A DNA stretch of 64,000 bases from Parasponia andersonii (GCA_002914805.1 JXTB01000146.1:688481-752480), one strand, 5' to 3'; positions 1 to 12,029 are shown, counted from the stretch's first letter. Numbers and translations are program-made. Notes: a model not told the origin generated them from the sequence alone.

Positions 1-561
1 ACCCTAAGCGTGTATTTGCTCTGACTTCTACTCTCTCTGACTTGTTTCTGCCCAAAATTTTGTGATGATCTCTTCGGAACATAGAGCCCCCCTTTATATA
101 GATTGTAGTGACCTTATCCCCCTAGGTTCCTTATGTCTCTAGGATCCTAATTGAATAAACGGGTAACTATACAATTGGGTAATTATCCAATTAAGTAAAC
201 GGATAACTAGTTAAGTACAAACAATATAATCGGATAACTACTCGAAAAGGATAACTTAGTTAATCGCAAATAGGAATCTTCAGTTTCCCTTTCCTTGTAG
301 GTTTCTTCCACAGCATTTACCTATTTCCCTCTTCTTGTAGGTTTCCTTTATAGTATTTTCGTGTTTCCCTTTTCCTATAGGTTTCCTGTTTGTTAAGGAA
401 AACTGGACGGAGAAGGTCGCACAAAAACCCGCAGAAGAGGTCGCATATATCTTTCTTGGAGGAGATCGCATATAAGCATCACGGAGGAGATCGCATATAT
501 CCTTCTTGGAAGAGGTCGCATATAAAACTTATGCGACCTTAGGATTTTAGACCGCATAACA
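1..561 (-). repeat. LTR of a gypsy-type element, truncated by the window edge
   Basis: Read on the minus strand this starts TGTTATGCGGTCTAAAATCC at 561, the same start as the LTRs at 49790 and 55363. It carries the same kind of degenerate GCGACC repeats (about 410-540) and a TATA-like stretch near 90-100. Beyond 561 there is no polypurine tract. It is therefore either a 5' LTR whose element continues off the left edge or a solo LTR. It is clearly diverged from the pair at 50-56 kb. Confidence 0.8.
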
Positions 562-1555
562 TACTGTATCACCAAATATTGTTTATAATTATGTATTAAG
601 TAACATTTGTTATAAAATGATCATAATCGATCACCATAAATTTTTTCATTTATCTTGATGGGTATATCCGGATCATGAGGGATATGAATCTCAAATTCTC
701 AATGATCGAACAGCGAGACGCGTGTCATGCGTCCTTGGGAAGAAGATGAGTGTGAAACAGTTTGAGTAAGTCAAGGTCATCTTCACGCTCATCATGAACT
801 ACTAGCTAGTAGCACGTGATAGCCATGTGCTAAATACACAACCTCGTTGTGGGCCTCAACCATGCATGCCACGAGGTGCTTGTCCCCCGAGGCCAGCTGG
901 TTAAATGAACTACTTATGCACCAAACACTTACTACAACTGTCCACGTACCGCCAAAACCTAATACCTTAATTTGGCTACTAATGATTACTTCCGGTTATA
1001 AACACTTTCTTTTATTTTCTTTTATTTTTTTCCTTGAACCTGTTATAATTAAACTCTTTAGTCGCTATGTGTTACACTCACCTAGACCTCTTTGTTTAGG
1101 TAGAGTTTTTCATATAATAACCAATTTTATGTAATCCTAATTGCAACTTCATAGCGATGCATGCTTTAATAATTTAATTTAACGCTTCATACTGGCAAAA
1201 TAATAAAGAAACAAAAACACTTCCTGATTATGAATTCATGTCTCTATATTCTAAGTAAAATTAAACAACATGAAGCTACTTAATTTACTATGTTTATCAT
1301 ATCACACCGAATTAATTAAACAACTCTGTATTAGTAAATCAGTCTAAAGCGTAGGAAGAGTTTGATTGTTACCTGCTAGTGTGATAAATAGATATTACTA
1401 GCTAAACGCGAATTTGTTTTAATTACTTCTCTCTCTCAGTCTATATAAAAATTAGTTTGAAATTGACTATTGAATTTTGAAACGCGCCAATTTCCTATTT
1501 TGGATTACCCAGGGTTATTTTAGTTTTGGTACATAAATTTTTAAATATTTTATTT
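562..1555. other. Intergenic, no recognised feature
   Basis: AT-rich sequence between the edge LTR and the copia element. Short ORFs (for example 847-1134) show no domain, no codon bias I can see and no splice context. I treat them as chance. Confidence 0.6.
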
Positions 1556-2043
1556 TGTTGGAAAGTAAAACAAACTTCATTATTCACTCAAATATTTTTA
1601 CACAAATACTTTTACAAGAGAAAATTCTCAACTTTACTCTTCAAGCTCACTCATTCAGTTACTAGAAGCTATGTTTCTTTCTCTCTTCTCTTCACTCTTA
1701 GAAGCTTTGCTTCTTACTTGATGCTTAGAACTCAAATAGGGAGGGGTATCTATACTACATGAGAAACAATGAGAACTACACAAATAAACAATTACAAAAA
1801 TCTTTAAGCCACATATAATTTCTTCTACACACTTTTAATAATAATCTAAATAATCAAATAATTCACATGTAAAAAGCTAATATCTAGCAAACACTAGAAG
1901 ATTCTAGGTGGAAGGCTTCTTTAATTTGGACTTGGGTTTTTCTCCTTTTATGAGCTTTGCAGTTAGGCTAACTCCAACTTATTAGGTCTCATGTTGATGG
2001 GCTTAAAACATTCTTATAGGCTTAAACAAGTTTATTTTCAACA
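1556..2043 (-). repeat. 3' LTR of the copia element
   Basis: On the plus strand it starts TGTTGGAAAG and ends TTTTCAACA, giving the terminal inverted repeat TGTTG/CAACA. It is 488 bp long. It aligns along most of its length with 6722-7090. A TATA-like stretch on the minus strand lies near 1745-1760. Confidence 0.9.
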
Positions 2044-2070
2044 GAATCTTCCTCTATTTTTTTCTTCCTT
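2044..2070 (-). other. Polypurine tract of the copia element
   Basis: On the minus strand a run of A and G (with AGAGGAAGA next to the LTR) directly precedes the 3' LTR start at 2043. This is the expected plus-strand primer position. Confidence 0.7.
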
Positions 2071-2110
2071 TTCAAAAATATAATAAAATGTTATTAGTAT
2101 ATTGATTTAG

Positions 2111-2790
2111 TTATAGATGTTCATATTTCATTATCCCAAAACTTTTAGGTTTGGTAATACCAAGTAAATTTCTTAATCTTGTGAAGTCTTCAAACTTGAG
2201 TAGCTTGGTGAAAAGATCAGCAATTTGATCATGTGATCTCATATACTCCAATTGTACTTCTTTGTTTGCAACATATTCTCTTATGTAATGATAGCAAGTG
2301 TCGATATGCTTGCTTCGGTCATAAAAGACTGGAGTTATAGCCAAAGCTATTGCTGACTTATTGTCAATAAAAATCTCTGTTGGCTCCTTTTGATGTATTT
2401 TTAACTCTTTCAACAATCTTCTTAGCCAGATTGCATGACTAACACATGACGTAGCAGCTACATACTCAGCTTCGCATGTTAAAAGGGTGACAATTGGTTG
2501 TTTCTTAGATACCCAAGTGAAGACAGTTTCTCCCATGAAAAACAAAAAACCAGTTGTGCTTTTTCTATCATCAGTATCCCCAACCCAATCACTATCACTG
2601 TAACCAACGAATTTGTAATCATTAGAAACTGAATAGAACAACCTTTTAGGTAACGGAGAATTCTTTTTGCAGCTTTGAAGTGAGTAGTTATTGGAGTTTC
2701 CATGTAACGACTCACTAGTCCAGTTGCATAAAGAATATCGAGCCTTGTATATGTCAAGTACCGAAGGCATCCAACAAGGCTCTTAAAAAG
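2111..2790 (-). pseudogene. Copia RNase H domain and Pol C-terminus
   Basis: The 219-residue reading frame holds the copia RNase H signature: GYSDSDWVGDTDDRKSTTGF followed by a conserved serine-lysine-lysine-glutamine segment and the CEAEYVAA motif. In the family this domain removes the RNA strand of the replication intermediate. The frame runs to a natural stop shortly before the polypurine tract. It overlaps the end of the reverse transcriptase ORF in another frame, so at least one frameshift lies near 2700-2780. Confidence 0.88.
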
Positions 2791-3509
2791 TGTTGGATCC
2801 ACCTTTTCTACTTCATCATCTTTGAATAATTTTATTCCGCACTCTACTGGTGTACTTATCAGCTTGCAATCATCCATATTGAACTTCTTTAGAATCTCCT
2901 TTGTATAGCTTTCTTGGGAGATAAAGATACCTTCTTCCTTTTGCTTGACCTCTATGCTGAGGTAGTATACCATAAGTCCGTTGTCCATCATTTCAAACTC
3001 ATGTGTCATTACTCTCTTAAATTCATCAAACATCTTTGGATTACTTCCAGTGAATATGAGATCATCCAGTACAAGCATACGACCAAAATATCTCTATCTT
3101 TAGTCTTAACATAGAGAGTATGTTCATAAGGGTACTTAATGAATCCATTCTCTTGGAAATATTTGTCAATTTGGCTATTCCATGCTCTTGGTGCTTGCTT
3201 TAGACCGTAAAGATCCTTCTTCAGCTTTATAATCTTATCTTTATACCATTTCATCTCATAATCCAATGGTTGTTCAATATAGACCTCTTTAAGAACTCCA
3301 TTCAGAAATGCGGACTTTACATCCATCTGATGAATCTTCCATTTTTTCTGAGCAACAAGAGAAATAATTAGTCTTTTCGTTTCCAATCGTGCAACAGGAG
3401 CAAATACCTCATCGTAGTCAATGCTGGCTCTTTGACTATAGTCTTTCGTGACTAACCTTACTTTGTCTCTTTCTACCTCTCCCTTAGCATTCTTCTTCAC
3501 CTTGCACAC
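2791..3509 (-). pseudogene. Copia reverse transcriptase
   Basis: Two overlapping frames carry the family motifs: DEVFAPVARLET, QMDVKSAFLNG, DLYGLKQAPRAW, then LDDLIFTGSNP. The usual catalytic YVDD is read as VLDD and is reached only after a frame change near 3080. The two aspartates survive but the enzyme cannot be made as one chain. Confidence 0.9.
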
Positions 3510-3892
3510 CCATTTTACACCGATAGTTTTATGACCTTTAGGAAGAGTGGATAGTTCCCAAGTGTCATTCTTCTCTATGGTTTTGACTTCTTCATCTATC
3601 GCATTCCTCTATTTTTTATCTTGTACAGCCTCTTGGAGGTTCACCGGTTCACAATCAGCAAATAAGCAAAATAGAGTGAGGTTTTCGAGTCTTCAAGACT
3701 TCTTGTACATTCTTCATACCTCTCAGTTAAGAAAGATGGAGGTGAATCTTCATGAGTGGATGATGTTGGTGAGGAAGGTGGAGTAATATCCTCCTGATGG
3801 ACTTCTCTTGCTTGCTCTACTAGTGTTTCTATATATTCAAATTGTGGAAAGAAATTGTAGTCATTTATTTGAGAATCAAAGTCTCATTCACC

Positions 3893-4786
3893 TTATTCAC
3901 CGAATATTATATCTCGGCTGATGATTACTTTTCCATTATTAGGATTGTATAACTTATATCCTTTAGAGTTGGTATTGTTGCCGATGAAAATGAACTTCTT
4001 GCTTTTATCATCAAGCTTGGTTCTATATTCGTCTGGCACATGCACATGGTCTATGCTTCCAAAGATTCTCAAGTAGGAGATCTTAGGCTTCCTTCTGCTC
4101 CATGCTTCTTGTGGTGTCTTTTCCCACACACTTCTTGTTGGAGATCGATTGGATAAGTAAACTGCACATGCAACAGCTTCTGCCCAGAACTCTTTGGGTA
4201 ATATCTTACTTTTCAGCATGCTTCGAGCTATGTTGAGGATGGTCCGGTTCTTCTTTTCTGCCATGCCATTTTGTTGAGGGGATCTTAGAACAGTTAAAGG
4301 TCGTCAAATTCCATTTGCTTCGCAGAATTCTTGGAACTCTTTTGAAGTGAATTCTCCTCCTCTATCAGATCTCATGGCTTTGATCTGAAGACCGCTTTCC
4401 TTCTCTACAGCTGCCTTGAACTTCTTGAAGGCTTCAAAGACTTCTAATTTTTGCTTCAAGAAATAAACCCAAGCCTTTCTTGAGAAATCATCAATAAAGA
4501 GTAAAAAGTAATTGCTCTTACCAAAAAAACTTGGATTGATAGGCCCGCACACATCTGTATGCATGAGCTCTAGTGGCTTCTGGACTTTTGAATTCGACTC
4601 TTTTGGAAAGCTTTTCCTAAATTGCTTTCCGAGTAAGAATTTTTCACAAAGTTGATCAGGATGATTGATACATGGTAAGCCTCTCACCATTTCTTCTTGG
4701 ACAGTAGCTCTAGTCCTCCAAAGTTGAGATACCCGAATCTCAAATACCATAGCCATGATGAATCCTTGTAACATACTTTCAGACAT
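3893..4786 (-). pseudogene. Copia integrase
   Basis: Frames at 4304-4786 and 3893-4264 contain HTDVCGPI, the DRGGEFTS motif and NGI, then a segment on blocking flowering-plant host-like residues typical of copia integrase C-termini (NRTILNIARSMLK, WAEAVACAVYLSNRSPT). Family knowledge: this enzyme inserts the cDNA. A frameshift or stop near 4270-4300 separates the two parts. A stretch of 3510-3892 links integrase to reverse transcriptase and is also broken. Confidence 0.88.
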
Positions 4787-5144
4787 TTTGCCATATCATT
4801 TTGAATATTCAATAAGAACATTTTATTTCTTGACATAAGCACTTTGGCAATCAAGTTCATGTTGTCATCTCTTATAGAAAGACTATAATCTTTCACGTGA
4901 ATATCATAGTCTTTCTCTAAGAGTTGTCCCAAACTCAAGATGTTTGTTTTCATTGTGAGTACAAAATAAACATTTGAAATAAATTGATGCCCCCTATTTT
5001 TTAAGCGGATAAGAATTTTACCTTTTACTTTACCGCTACTTTTGAATCATCACTGAAAGAAATACTCCCACTGATTGATTCATCAAACTCTATAAACATT
5101 GATCGACGCCCACACATTTGATTGCTAGCACCGGTGTCAAGATA
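4684..5144 (-). pseudogene. Copia protease and pre-integrase region
   Basis: The catalytic aspartate motif DTGAS is encoded at about 5127-5138 and would cleave the polyprotein. The codon that is normally tryptophan in WYLDTGAS is a TGA here (about 5145), which ends the upstream gag frame. Downstream the frame 4684-4953 shows the pre-integrase segment (NILSLGQLLEK and a tryptophan-rich patch before the integrase zinc region). Confidence 0.8.
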
Positions 5145-6173
5145 TCATATGTTGTCTTGTCCTCTGTTGTTATCTTTATATACTAGTAGCACGGTGCCAT
5201 TTTCTTCCCTTTTCTCTTCAACGTAATTGATTTTCTCTTCAATTTCGCTATTGGGTGCTCTATACTCTCTAGCATAATGCCCAAACTTGTGACAATTAAA
5301 ACATTCAACTTGAGACTTCTCAAGTCTTGAGTTCATTCGACCTCTACCACGATCTCTTGTAGAGCTTTCTCCTCTTTCGAAATTGTTGATATGATAATTA
5401 TGGTTGTTGGAATTCCAACCTCATCCACGACCTCGACTTGTAACATGTTCTTGTCCTCGGGCTTGTCCTCTACCACGGCCACGTTGACTTCTTTCGCTAT
5501 ATTGGCTATCTTCTTTCTCTGTAAGTTATGTCTTAAGAAGCTGCTCCTTAAAATTTGGCTTCTTCTTTTTCTTTTCCTCGTGAGCTTGTAAAGAACCTAA
5601 GAGTTGTTTTATCGTCATGGCTCCCAAATCTTTAGTTTCTTCGATGACAGTAACAATATTCTCGAACTTTGGGTCTAACGATCGAAGAATCTTTTCCATG
5701 ATAGTAATATTTTTAAGTTTCTCACTATTTCGCTTCATTTGATTCGAAATGGTTAAAACTCTAGAAAAGTAGTCAGAAACTGACTCAGTCTCTGTCATGT
5801 GTAATAAATCAAACTCTCCTCTTAGAGTTTGAAGGTGGACCTTTTTGACATTTTCTTCTCCCTTGTATGAAATTTGAAATTTCTCCCATGCTTCCTTAGC
5901 GGAGGCTGCACTTGAGATTTTCTCAAACCCGTCGTCATCTAAGGCCTGGTAGATGAGGAAGAGAGCTTTTTTGTCTCTCTTTCTTGAATCTTTTAAACTA
6001 TCCTTCTATGTTGAAGATATTATTGTTTCATCTTTTAGCTCTTCATAGCCTTTCTCTACTACTTCCCAAACATCATGTGCTCCAAGGAAGACTTTCATTT
6101 TGATAGTCCAATTATCAAAGTTATTACCTTGAAGTGGTGGAACTTGAAGAGATGCTAAGTTGCCGGTAATCAT
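5145..6173 (-). pseudogene. Copia gag with CCHC zinc knuckle
   Basis: The likely start is the ATG at 6171-6173, giving MITGNLASLQVPPLQGNNFD, the conserved N-terminus of Tnt1-type gag. The frame 5526-5798 is the UBN2-type gag core (SVSDYFSRVLTISNQMKR). The frame 5145-5336 holds the zinc knuckle CFNCHKFGHYAREYR; the last knuckle cysteine is replaced by tyrosine. Stops or frameshifts lie near 6010, 5800 and 5525. Gag packages the RNA into virus-like particles in related elements. Confidence 0.88.
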
Positions 6174-6699
6174 AACTCTTAACAGAGTAAACTTTTGGAA
6201 ATTTCGACTACACAAATTGATCCGAAACGTTGAAAAACTTTAAGATTAACTTGTATATCGACTTGATCAAAGTCAACAGTCAAAGTCAATGCTCGGTCAA
6301 CGATTAACGCTGGGCAACAGTCAGTCAACGATGCGGTCAACGGCTCTGACGGCGTAGTCAATGGCGCGATCCAATGGCTCTAACGGCTTGGTCAACGGCT
6401 CTAATGGCTCGGTCAACAGCTATGACGGCTTGGTCAAACGGTTTTGAGTCGGCTTAACTCAGTGAGTGGACTCAGTTATGACAGCAAACTTCCAACAACT
6501 CGTTTAGAGTCGTTCGAACTCCGATTGGGCTGATTTTTGCGGCAGCATTTTCGTCTCGTTAAGCTTTTCGATTTGATATGTAAAAGTAGTATATTTGCAA
6601 CAAATAGATAATACTCTCAATCTCAAACATTCTTTTCTAACGTGGAAAATCAGTCAAAACTACAACCACAAAGCATACTTAGAATTTAATGAGAACTCA

Positions 6700-6718
6700 C
6701 AATCTCGCTCTAGTACCA
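6700..6718 (-). other. Primer-binding site of the copia element
   Basis: The minus strand reads TGGTACTAGAGC just inside the 5' LTR. It differs by two swapped bases from TGGTATCAGAGC, the complement of the 3' end of plant initiator tRNA-Met, which primes most plant copia elements. Confidence 0.75.
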
Positions 6719-6721
6719 CTT

Positions 6722-7090
6722 TGTTAGAAAGTAAAACAAATTTCATTATTCACTCAAATACTTTTATAAGAGAAAATTATCAACTTCACTCTTCAAGCTC
6801 ACTCACTAAAAACTATGCTTCTTTCTCTCTTCTCTTCACTTTTAGAAGCTTGCTTCTTATTTGATGCTTAGAACTCAAATGAGGAGGGGTATTTATACTA
6901 TATAAGAAACAATGAGAACCACACAAATAAACAATTACAAAAATCCTTAAACTACACATATTTTTTTCTACACATTTCTAATAATAATCTAGTAATCAAA
7001 TAATTCACATGTAAAAAATTAATATCTAGCTAACACTAAAACATTTTAGGTGGAAAACTTTTTTAATTTGAACTTTGGCTTTTTTGTATT
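6722..7090 (-). repeat. 5' LTR of the copia element, outer end damaged
   Basis: It starts on the plus strand as TGTTAGAAAG and follows the left LTR closely to about 7085, including the repeated run of CTTCTTTCTCTC. About 110 bp of the left LTR (1935-2043) has no counterpart. The element border is therefore uncertain by some tens of bases. Confidence 0.85.
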
Positions 7091-8620
7091 TCTATTAACA
7101 TCTAGTCCTTGTTTCATGGAAATTAAAAGCTTCGATTTAGACAAAAAAATATATTATGTGGATATTGAAACAGGTAAAATATATCTCAATATAACTGACA
7201 TCATATTTAAAATTCATAGAGCTAAAAGCTAAGATAAAAAATTACGGATTAGCACCTTTCCAAAGGAATCGTAGTATCAAAGAGTTTATGGATCAAAATT
7301 AGCATGGTTTTATATTTTAAGAGTAATAATAATATTTAACATTATAATAATATGTCATTGATTTAATTAATAAATTAACTACTACGTAAGTCTCATATGA
7401 AGATTAACTATAATTTACGGTAATTAATACATCATAGAATAGTAATGGCATCAAATAATGCGCATAGAATTACTCATATTTGAAAGACAGAAGATGAATA
7501 TAAACCAACCCGCAACTAAGCACACATCATGATTGACATAAAAGATAAAACAAAAAAAAAAAAAGGAAAGCAACTTTTGGCGTGCAGAAATTAACGATGA
7601 CTACCCAAAAGTAGATTGCAATTTTGCAGTGCTAGATAACTCTAACATCCCCGTTAGCTAGATATAGCTAGGCTCGCGACCCAAGACAAAAAATCTACAT
7701 CTCCCCCAAGCAATACCTACACGTTAAATTAGGGTTCTTGTACAGTACAAAACCCTAGTTACAATTAAAGTCATCATGGCTTACGTACTAGCTCAGCTAC
7801 GTCTATTCAATTCAAAAGCTTCCGATATAGAACACGCATATATTAAAAGCCAAAATATTCGTTTACTAAGGCCGTACGATGCCCATTAGTCTGGTGTGTT
7901 TTTTATAAGATATGAATAAAAAACACAGAGAATCACAATCTCTCTCTTTCAGAGGACCTAAACCCTAGTGCCTGATCAGCTCTTGTGTCGTTTTTGCGTG
8001 TCAGTGATGATTTAATTCACTTGTGTTGTGATATAATGGAGAGAGAGAAATGCCTTGAAAGAGAAGCTCAGCTATCGATAAAAGAGAAACAAAACCACGT
8101 GAAAATGGCAATTATTTACTGCCAACACCTTAATTTTGTCATCAGTTACGTCTCACTCAGCACACACGTACAAACTAAACAGAAAAAGTTTATTATGATG
8201 AGAGAGAGAGCGGGGAAGGCTCAGGGAGTTGTGTTCATATTTTTGCTTTTTGGGCAGACTCTAGTTAGCTTTTGCTGTACCATTTTCGTTCGATTGGGAC
8301 TAAGAGGTGAGGACCAAGTATTGGGTTTTTTTTTTGGTGTTTGTGTTTAGTTAATTCGTCGGTAGATTTTTCTAGTGTTCGACGGTTGTTTCATTATATT
8401 TATATCTAGTCTAGATAAAAGTCTTGCTTTTTTTTTCATAAATTAATGCCTCCTCCTTCCTAGAAGTCGTGCAATTTCTTACCTATTAAAAAAAAAAAAG
8501 GTCGTGTAATTTAGATACAAATAATAAATAGAGAATAAAATATAGTAGACAACTCGACTGCTTCTTCTTTTGCTGGAACACATTTTGATTTTTCTTTTTA
8601 GAATTTTTCGTTATGTCTTT
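7091..8620. other. Intergenic, no supported gene
   Basis: AT-rich with short purine-rich runs. The ORF at 7985-8350 (121 codons) begins with a plausible ATG but shows no domain, so I do not call it a gene. A near-perfect inverted repeat at about 7730-7757 could form a short hairpin. Confidence 0.55.
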
Positions 8621-8624
8621 CATA

Positions 8625-8836
8625 TAAATATATATATTTATAGGTATTATTTTGCTTAATTGTAATTTATCGAACACATCTTTCTATAATAAAGTATAAG
8701 AAGAGAAAAATATTAAATAACATATATTTATTTTTTTTTTTCAACTACTCAAATCATGATAATTGTTAAACAATGATCTAACAGATAAAAAATATATATC
8801 TATGGAAATGCGAAAAAAATACCTACTAAATTATGG
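8625..8836 (-). repeat. (TA)n-associated short inverted-repeat element, copy 1
   Basis: The diverged copy ends in AAAAAAATACCTACTAAAT next to an AT tract. Its body shows the family landmarks: a GAGAAAAATATTAAATAA segment, a T-rich run followed by CAACTACTCAAATCATG, and AACAATGATCTAACAG. The orientation is opposite to the next copy. Confidence 0.6.
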
Positions 8837-8850
8837 AAATATATATATAA

Positions 8851-9088
8851 AGGTTGTCAATATAATAGATATTTTTTCCCTTATCCATATGTATTTTTAT
8901 TAGCTATTGGATCATTAATCTAATGAGTACCATAATTTGAATAATTAAAAAAAAATAAAAAAAAATAATCATTATTTAATACTTTTCTCTCTCTTCTTTT
9001 TATCATAAAAAGACGTATATGACTAATTTTAATTAGACAAAATAATACTTATGGATAGATAAAAAAAATACTTACTAGATTGGCGCCC
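8851..9088 (+). repeat. (TA)n-associated short inverted-repeat element, copy 2
   Basis: About 238 bp. The ends form imperfect inverted repeats (left GTCAATATAATAGATATTTT, right AAAAATACTTACTAGATTGG). The body has the conserved ATTGGATCATTAATCTAATG and CTCTCTCTTCTTTTTATCAT segments. Both sides abut TA tracts. Confidence 0.75.
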
Positions 9089-9110
9089 ATATATAAAATC
9101 CAACATATAT

Positions 9111-9339
9111 ATATGGGTATCAATCTAGTAGGTATTTTTTTTTTATCTATTTCTAAATATTTTTTTACCTAATTAAAATTGTTTATGCATATCTTTTCAT
9201 AGTAAAAATTAGAGAGAGAAAAGTGAGTATTTATTTTTACTTTTTTTTTTCAACTATCCAAATTATGGTAATCGTTAGATTATGATCCAACAGCTAAAAA
9301 AAAATACATATAAATAGGTTAAAATACCTATTGAATTGG

Positions 9340-9343
<4 letters not shown>
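9111..9343 (-). repeat. (TA)n-associated short inverted-repeat element, copy 3
   Basis: Starts with ATCAATCTAGTAGGTATTTT after a short TATATA tract and ends with AAAATACCTATTGAATTGGG before a long TA tract. It is the same sequence as copy 2 in reverse orientation. Confidence 0.78.

Positions 9344-9376
<33 letters not shown>
9343..9376. repeat. (TA)n microsatellite
   Basis: An uninterrupted TA tract of about 34 bp lies between copies 3 and 4 of the short element family. Confidence 0.95.
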
Positions 9377-9380
<4 letters not shown>

Positions 9381-9610
9381 AGCCATTTATTTCCTTTTAA
9401 CCTATCTATAAGTATTATAAGTATTGGTTTTTAACATTGGATTATTATTTAATAGCTATCATAATTTGAATAGTTGGAAAAAAAATATATATTATTTAAT
9501 ATTTTTCTTTCTCTATTTTGTAACATGAAAAGACATATATGATAAATTTTAATTGAGCAAAATACTATCTATAGATAGATAAATTAAAAAAATACCTACT
9601 TAATTGGTGC
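9377..9610 (+). repeat. (TA)n-associated short inverted-repeat element, copy 4
   Basis: It follows the TA tract and ends AAAAAATACCTACTTAATTGG. Same landmarks as copy 2, same orientation. No TA tract remains on its right side. Confidence 0.75.
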
Positions 9611-12029
9611 TTCTTAAGGAAATACCAAATATGTCCTTTCGTATTTCAATTGTGACAAACTCATCCATTTATTTGCGTGATATTTACACTCATGGGTCTA
9701 TAAATACCCTCACGATTTAAAGGAAGGATTCATCCATACATATTATGAAAAATAGTTATCTTTATTATCATATCACTCATTCTAAATTACTTAAATACCA
9801 CATTTTTAAATAAACCCTAAATTACTTTGCTGGCACTAGACTGGGCTCGAACAAGCTAACCAGACTAGACCATGCTCGACCGTGGTGTAAAAGTTTCGAT
9901 CGCCGTCAGATTTGTTTGACCTTCTATCTCCATCATTTTGACTAGGTCGAAAAAAATTGTAACAACAGTCAAACTTTCGATAATGATCAAACATGTTCGG
10001 TCACCTATCCAAGTCGTGCCTATTTTACTTAACATTTTGCGACTGTGTTATTATTATTATTATTATTTTTTTTTAATTTATGAATCTTCAACTATCACAA
10101 AATGTGTTAGAATGTGATCCGCATTCTATAGTCCTAAACTTTATCTTTTTCTCCATTTATTTTGTCTCAATTTTAGTATTTAATCTCAATTTAAAGTCAT
10201 ATTATAAATCGCGTATCAAAACATGCAAAAAAAAAAAAAAACATAATTCTATGTAGCAAAGTGTGGCATTCGAAGATACATGCACCAAATTGAGATAATA
10301 ATATAATTCAAAAATGAAATCTAGAATAATTTAAAGGTTAGGGACTACCTTAAGATTTAAGTTATTGTTTAATAAGTTAAAATAAAACCAACCCTAGAAT
10401 TCATTTGTGTTGGTCAATGGATTTTGAAAAAAAAATTAAAAGAAAGAAATAGTATCATTGAATTTCATTTCCATAAAGATAACACTACATGTCTCAATTA
10501 TTATATCAATACATGTGATATGTAAATTATCACCATCTAATTTGTGTGTTAATATTTACCACAAATAAAATAAACATTATCACTATACTTACCATATCTA
10601 ATTAGTATTAAAATTTTGATACAAAAATTAGTATCTTGAACATTATCATTTCATAAAATAATCACATGCAAAAAACTAAAAACTATAGAATATTGTATCC
10701 AACAGGCTTTATGGTTTGAAATCGCCTCGCCAAGGTAAATAAGCAGCTGAAGCTTTTATTTGTAGGCGGCTGGTTTCAAAGCTTAGCATCCGCCAAATTA
10801 AAAGAGAATCTTTAGTTTTAGTTCTGCACTTTTTTGGTTGGTTTTTCATAATTTTTACTAACTAATTTGTTTGGACTTTTATTAATTCACTGATATGAAT
10901 TATAGAGTTTTATTTATGAAATCTACTATTTAATTATGAGACGCATTATAAAGAATTGTTAGAGATTATATGAAGTATTAATAGATAGTAACTATAGAAC
11001 TTTGTTATGATGTGAATTAGTATTACTTATATTTTGTTGTTTAAAATTAAGTTTATTTTATGAGTTATAAAAATTTACCCAAAAAAAAATATTTTTGAAT
11101 AATTTAACTACCCGAATTGCTCACTAAATAACCAACCAATCCGCCGTATAATTAGATAGCAGCGGTTGAGATATTTTGAAAATCGCACCAACTAATTATC
11201 GTATTCCCTTTAAAAAATCGCCTTATTCTCCCATTGTTGATATAATAGCATTATTCATGAACTAAGAACTTGCACATAATAATTATTCAAAATTTAAAAA
11301 AAAAAAAAAAAAAACGAAGTCATCTACCCTCCGTATTATTATAACAGAGTTGCAAAATAAATAAAATTAAACAGTAAGCAAAACGATTCGAGTACATGCT
11401 TTAATATTAATGGAGTAACATTTTTGGTATCACATGGCTAAACGAGAAGTACTATATATAACTGAAATTGAGTATTAGTTTCATGAAATCAAAGGGAACT
11501 ACGGTGGGTGTGAAATTTGAAATGAACGTGGGTAATAATAGTGTGAATTGAATTGGTAAAACTAAAAATAATGTTTTTGGTTAGTCAAAGAAAATGAACT
11601 AAAAAAGGCGTGCATGCATAGAATATATGTCAGCAAAAACCAATCATATTATCAGCCGTATCAAACTGAAAACCAGGTCAACAATATATATATATATATA
11701 TATAGACTCAACCCAAGGACCACACCCTTCTTTGACGCTGGAAATTCGTGGAGCTGAAAGTGTGTGCCAATTAGTTTTTCTTTTTCTTTTTTTTTTTTAA
11801 TTCTAAATAAAAAAATTATTAATTAAAAGATCTAACGTACTGCTGGTTTCTTCATCGCCTTCTGATTTCCAGTGTAAAATAACATTTCCTTAGCCTGATT
11901 GGTCTAATCTGTTGGCTGAGCAGCATTTGGAGCGGCATATATATATATATATATATATATGCCAAACATTATATTCATTTTTATATATAAATATGCCAGA
12001 ATATATTTTGCTGAGTTGTGCTTTCTCAA
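9611..12029. other. Intergenic with simple repeats
   Basis: No coding signal. It holds a TTA trinucleotide repeat near 10049-10068, TA tracts at 11683-11704 and 11937-11960, and several poly-A runs. Confidence 0.6.

Larger units (their letters stand above)
1556..7090 (-). mobile_element. Degenerate Ty1/copia LTR retrotransposon (Tnt1/Tork-like)
   Basis: Two related LTRs flank an interior with, in minus-strand order, gag, zinc knuckle, protease, integrase, reverse transcriptase and RNase H. This is the copia order, with integrase before reverse transcriptase. A primer site resembling the 3' end of initiator tRNA-Met lies beside the right (5') LTR and a purine-rich tract beside the left (3') LTR. 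The coding region is broken by several stops and frameshifts, so the copy is dead. No convincing target duplication remains because the outer end of the right LTR is altered. Confidence 0.92.

Noticed and set aside
847..1134. 95-codon ORF
   Set aside because: Hydrophobic, low-complexity translation of AT-rich DNA; nothing supports expression.
7087..7091. TATTT as target duplication of the copia element (with 1551-1555)
   Set aside because: A 5-mer of T and A is too common here, and the right LTR end does not show the expected CAACA.
7985..8350. 121-codon ORF as a possible small gene
   Set aside because: No recognisable domain, no homologous pattern and an AT-rich context without splice or promoter evidence.
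9343..9376. CRISPR-like or other repeat array at the TA tracts
   Set aside because: Plain dinucleotide repeats; no spacer structure, and the organism is a plant.
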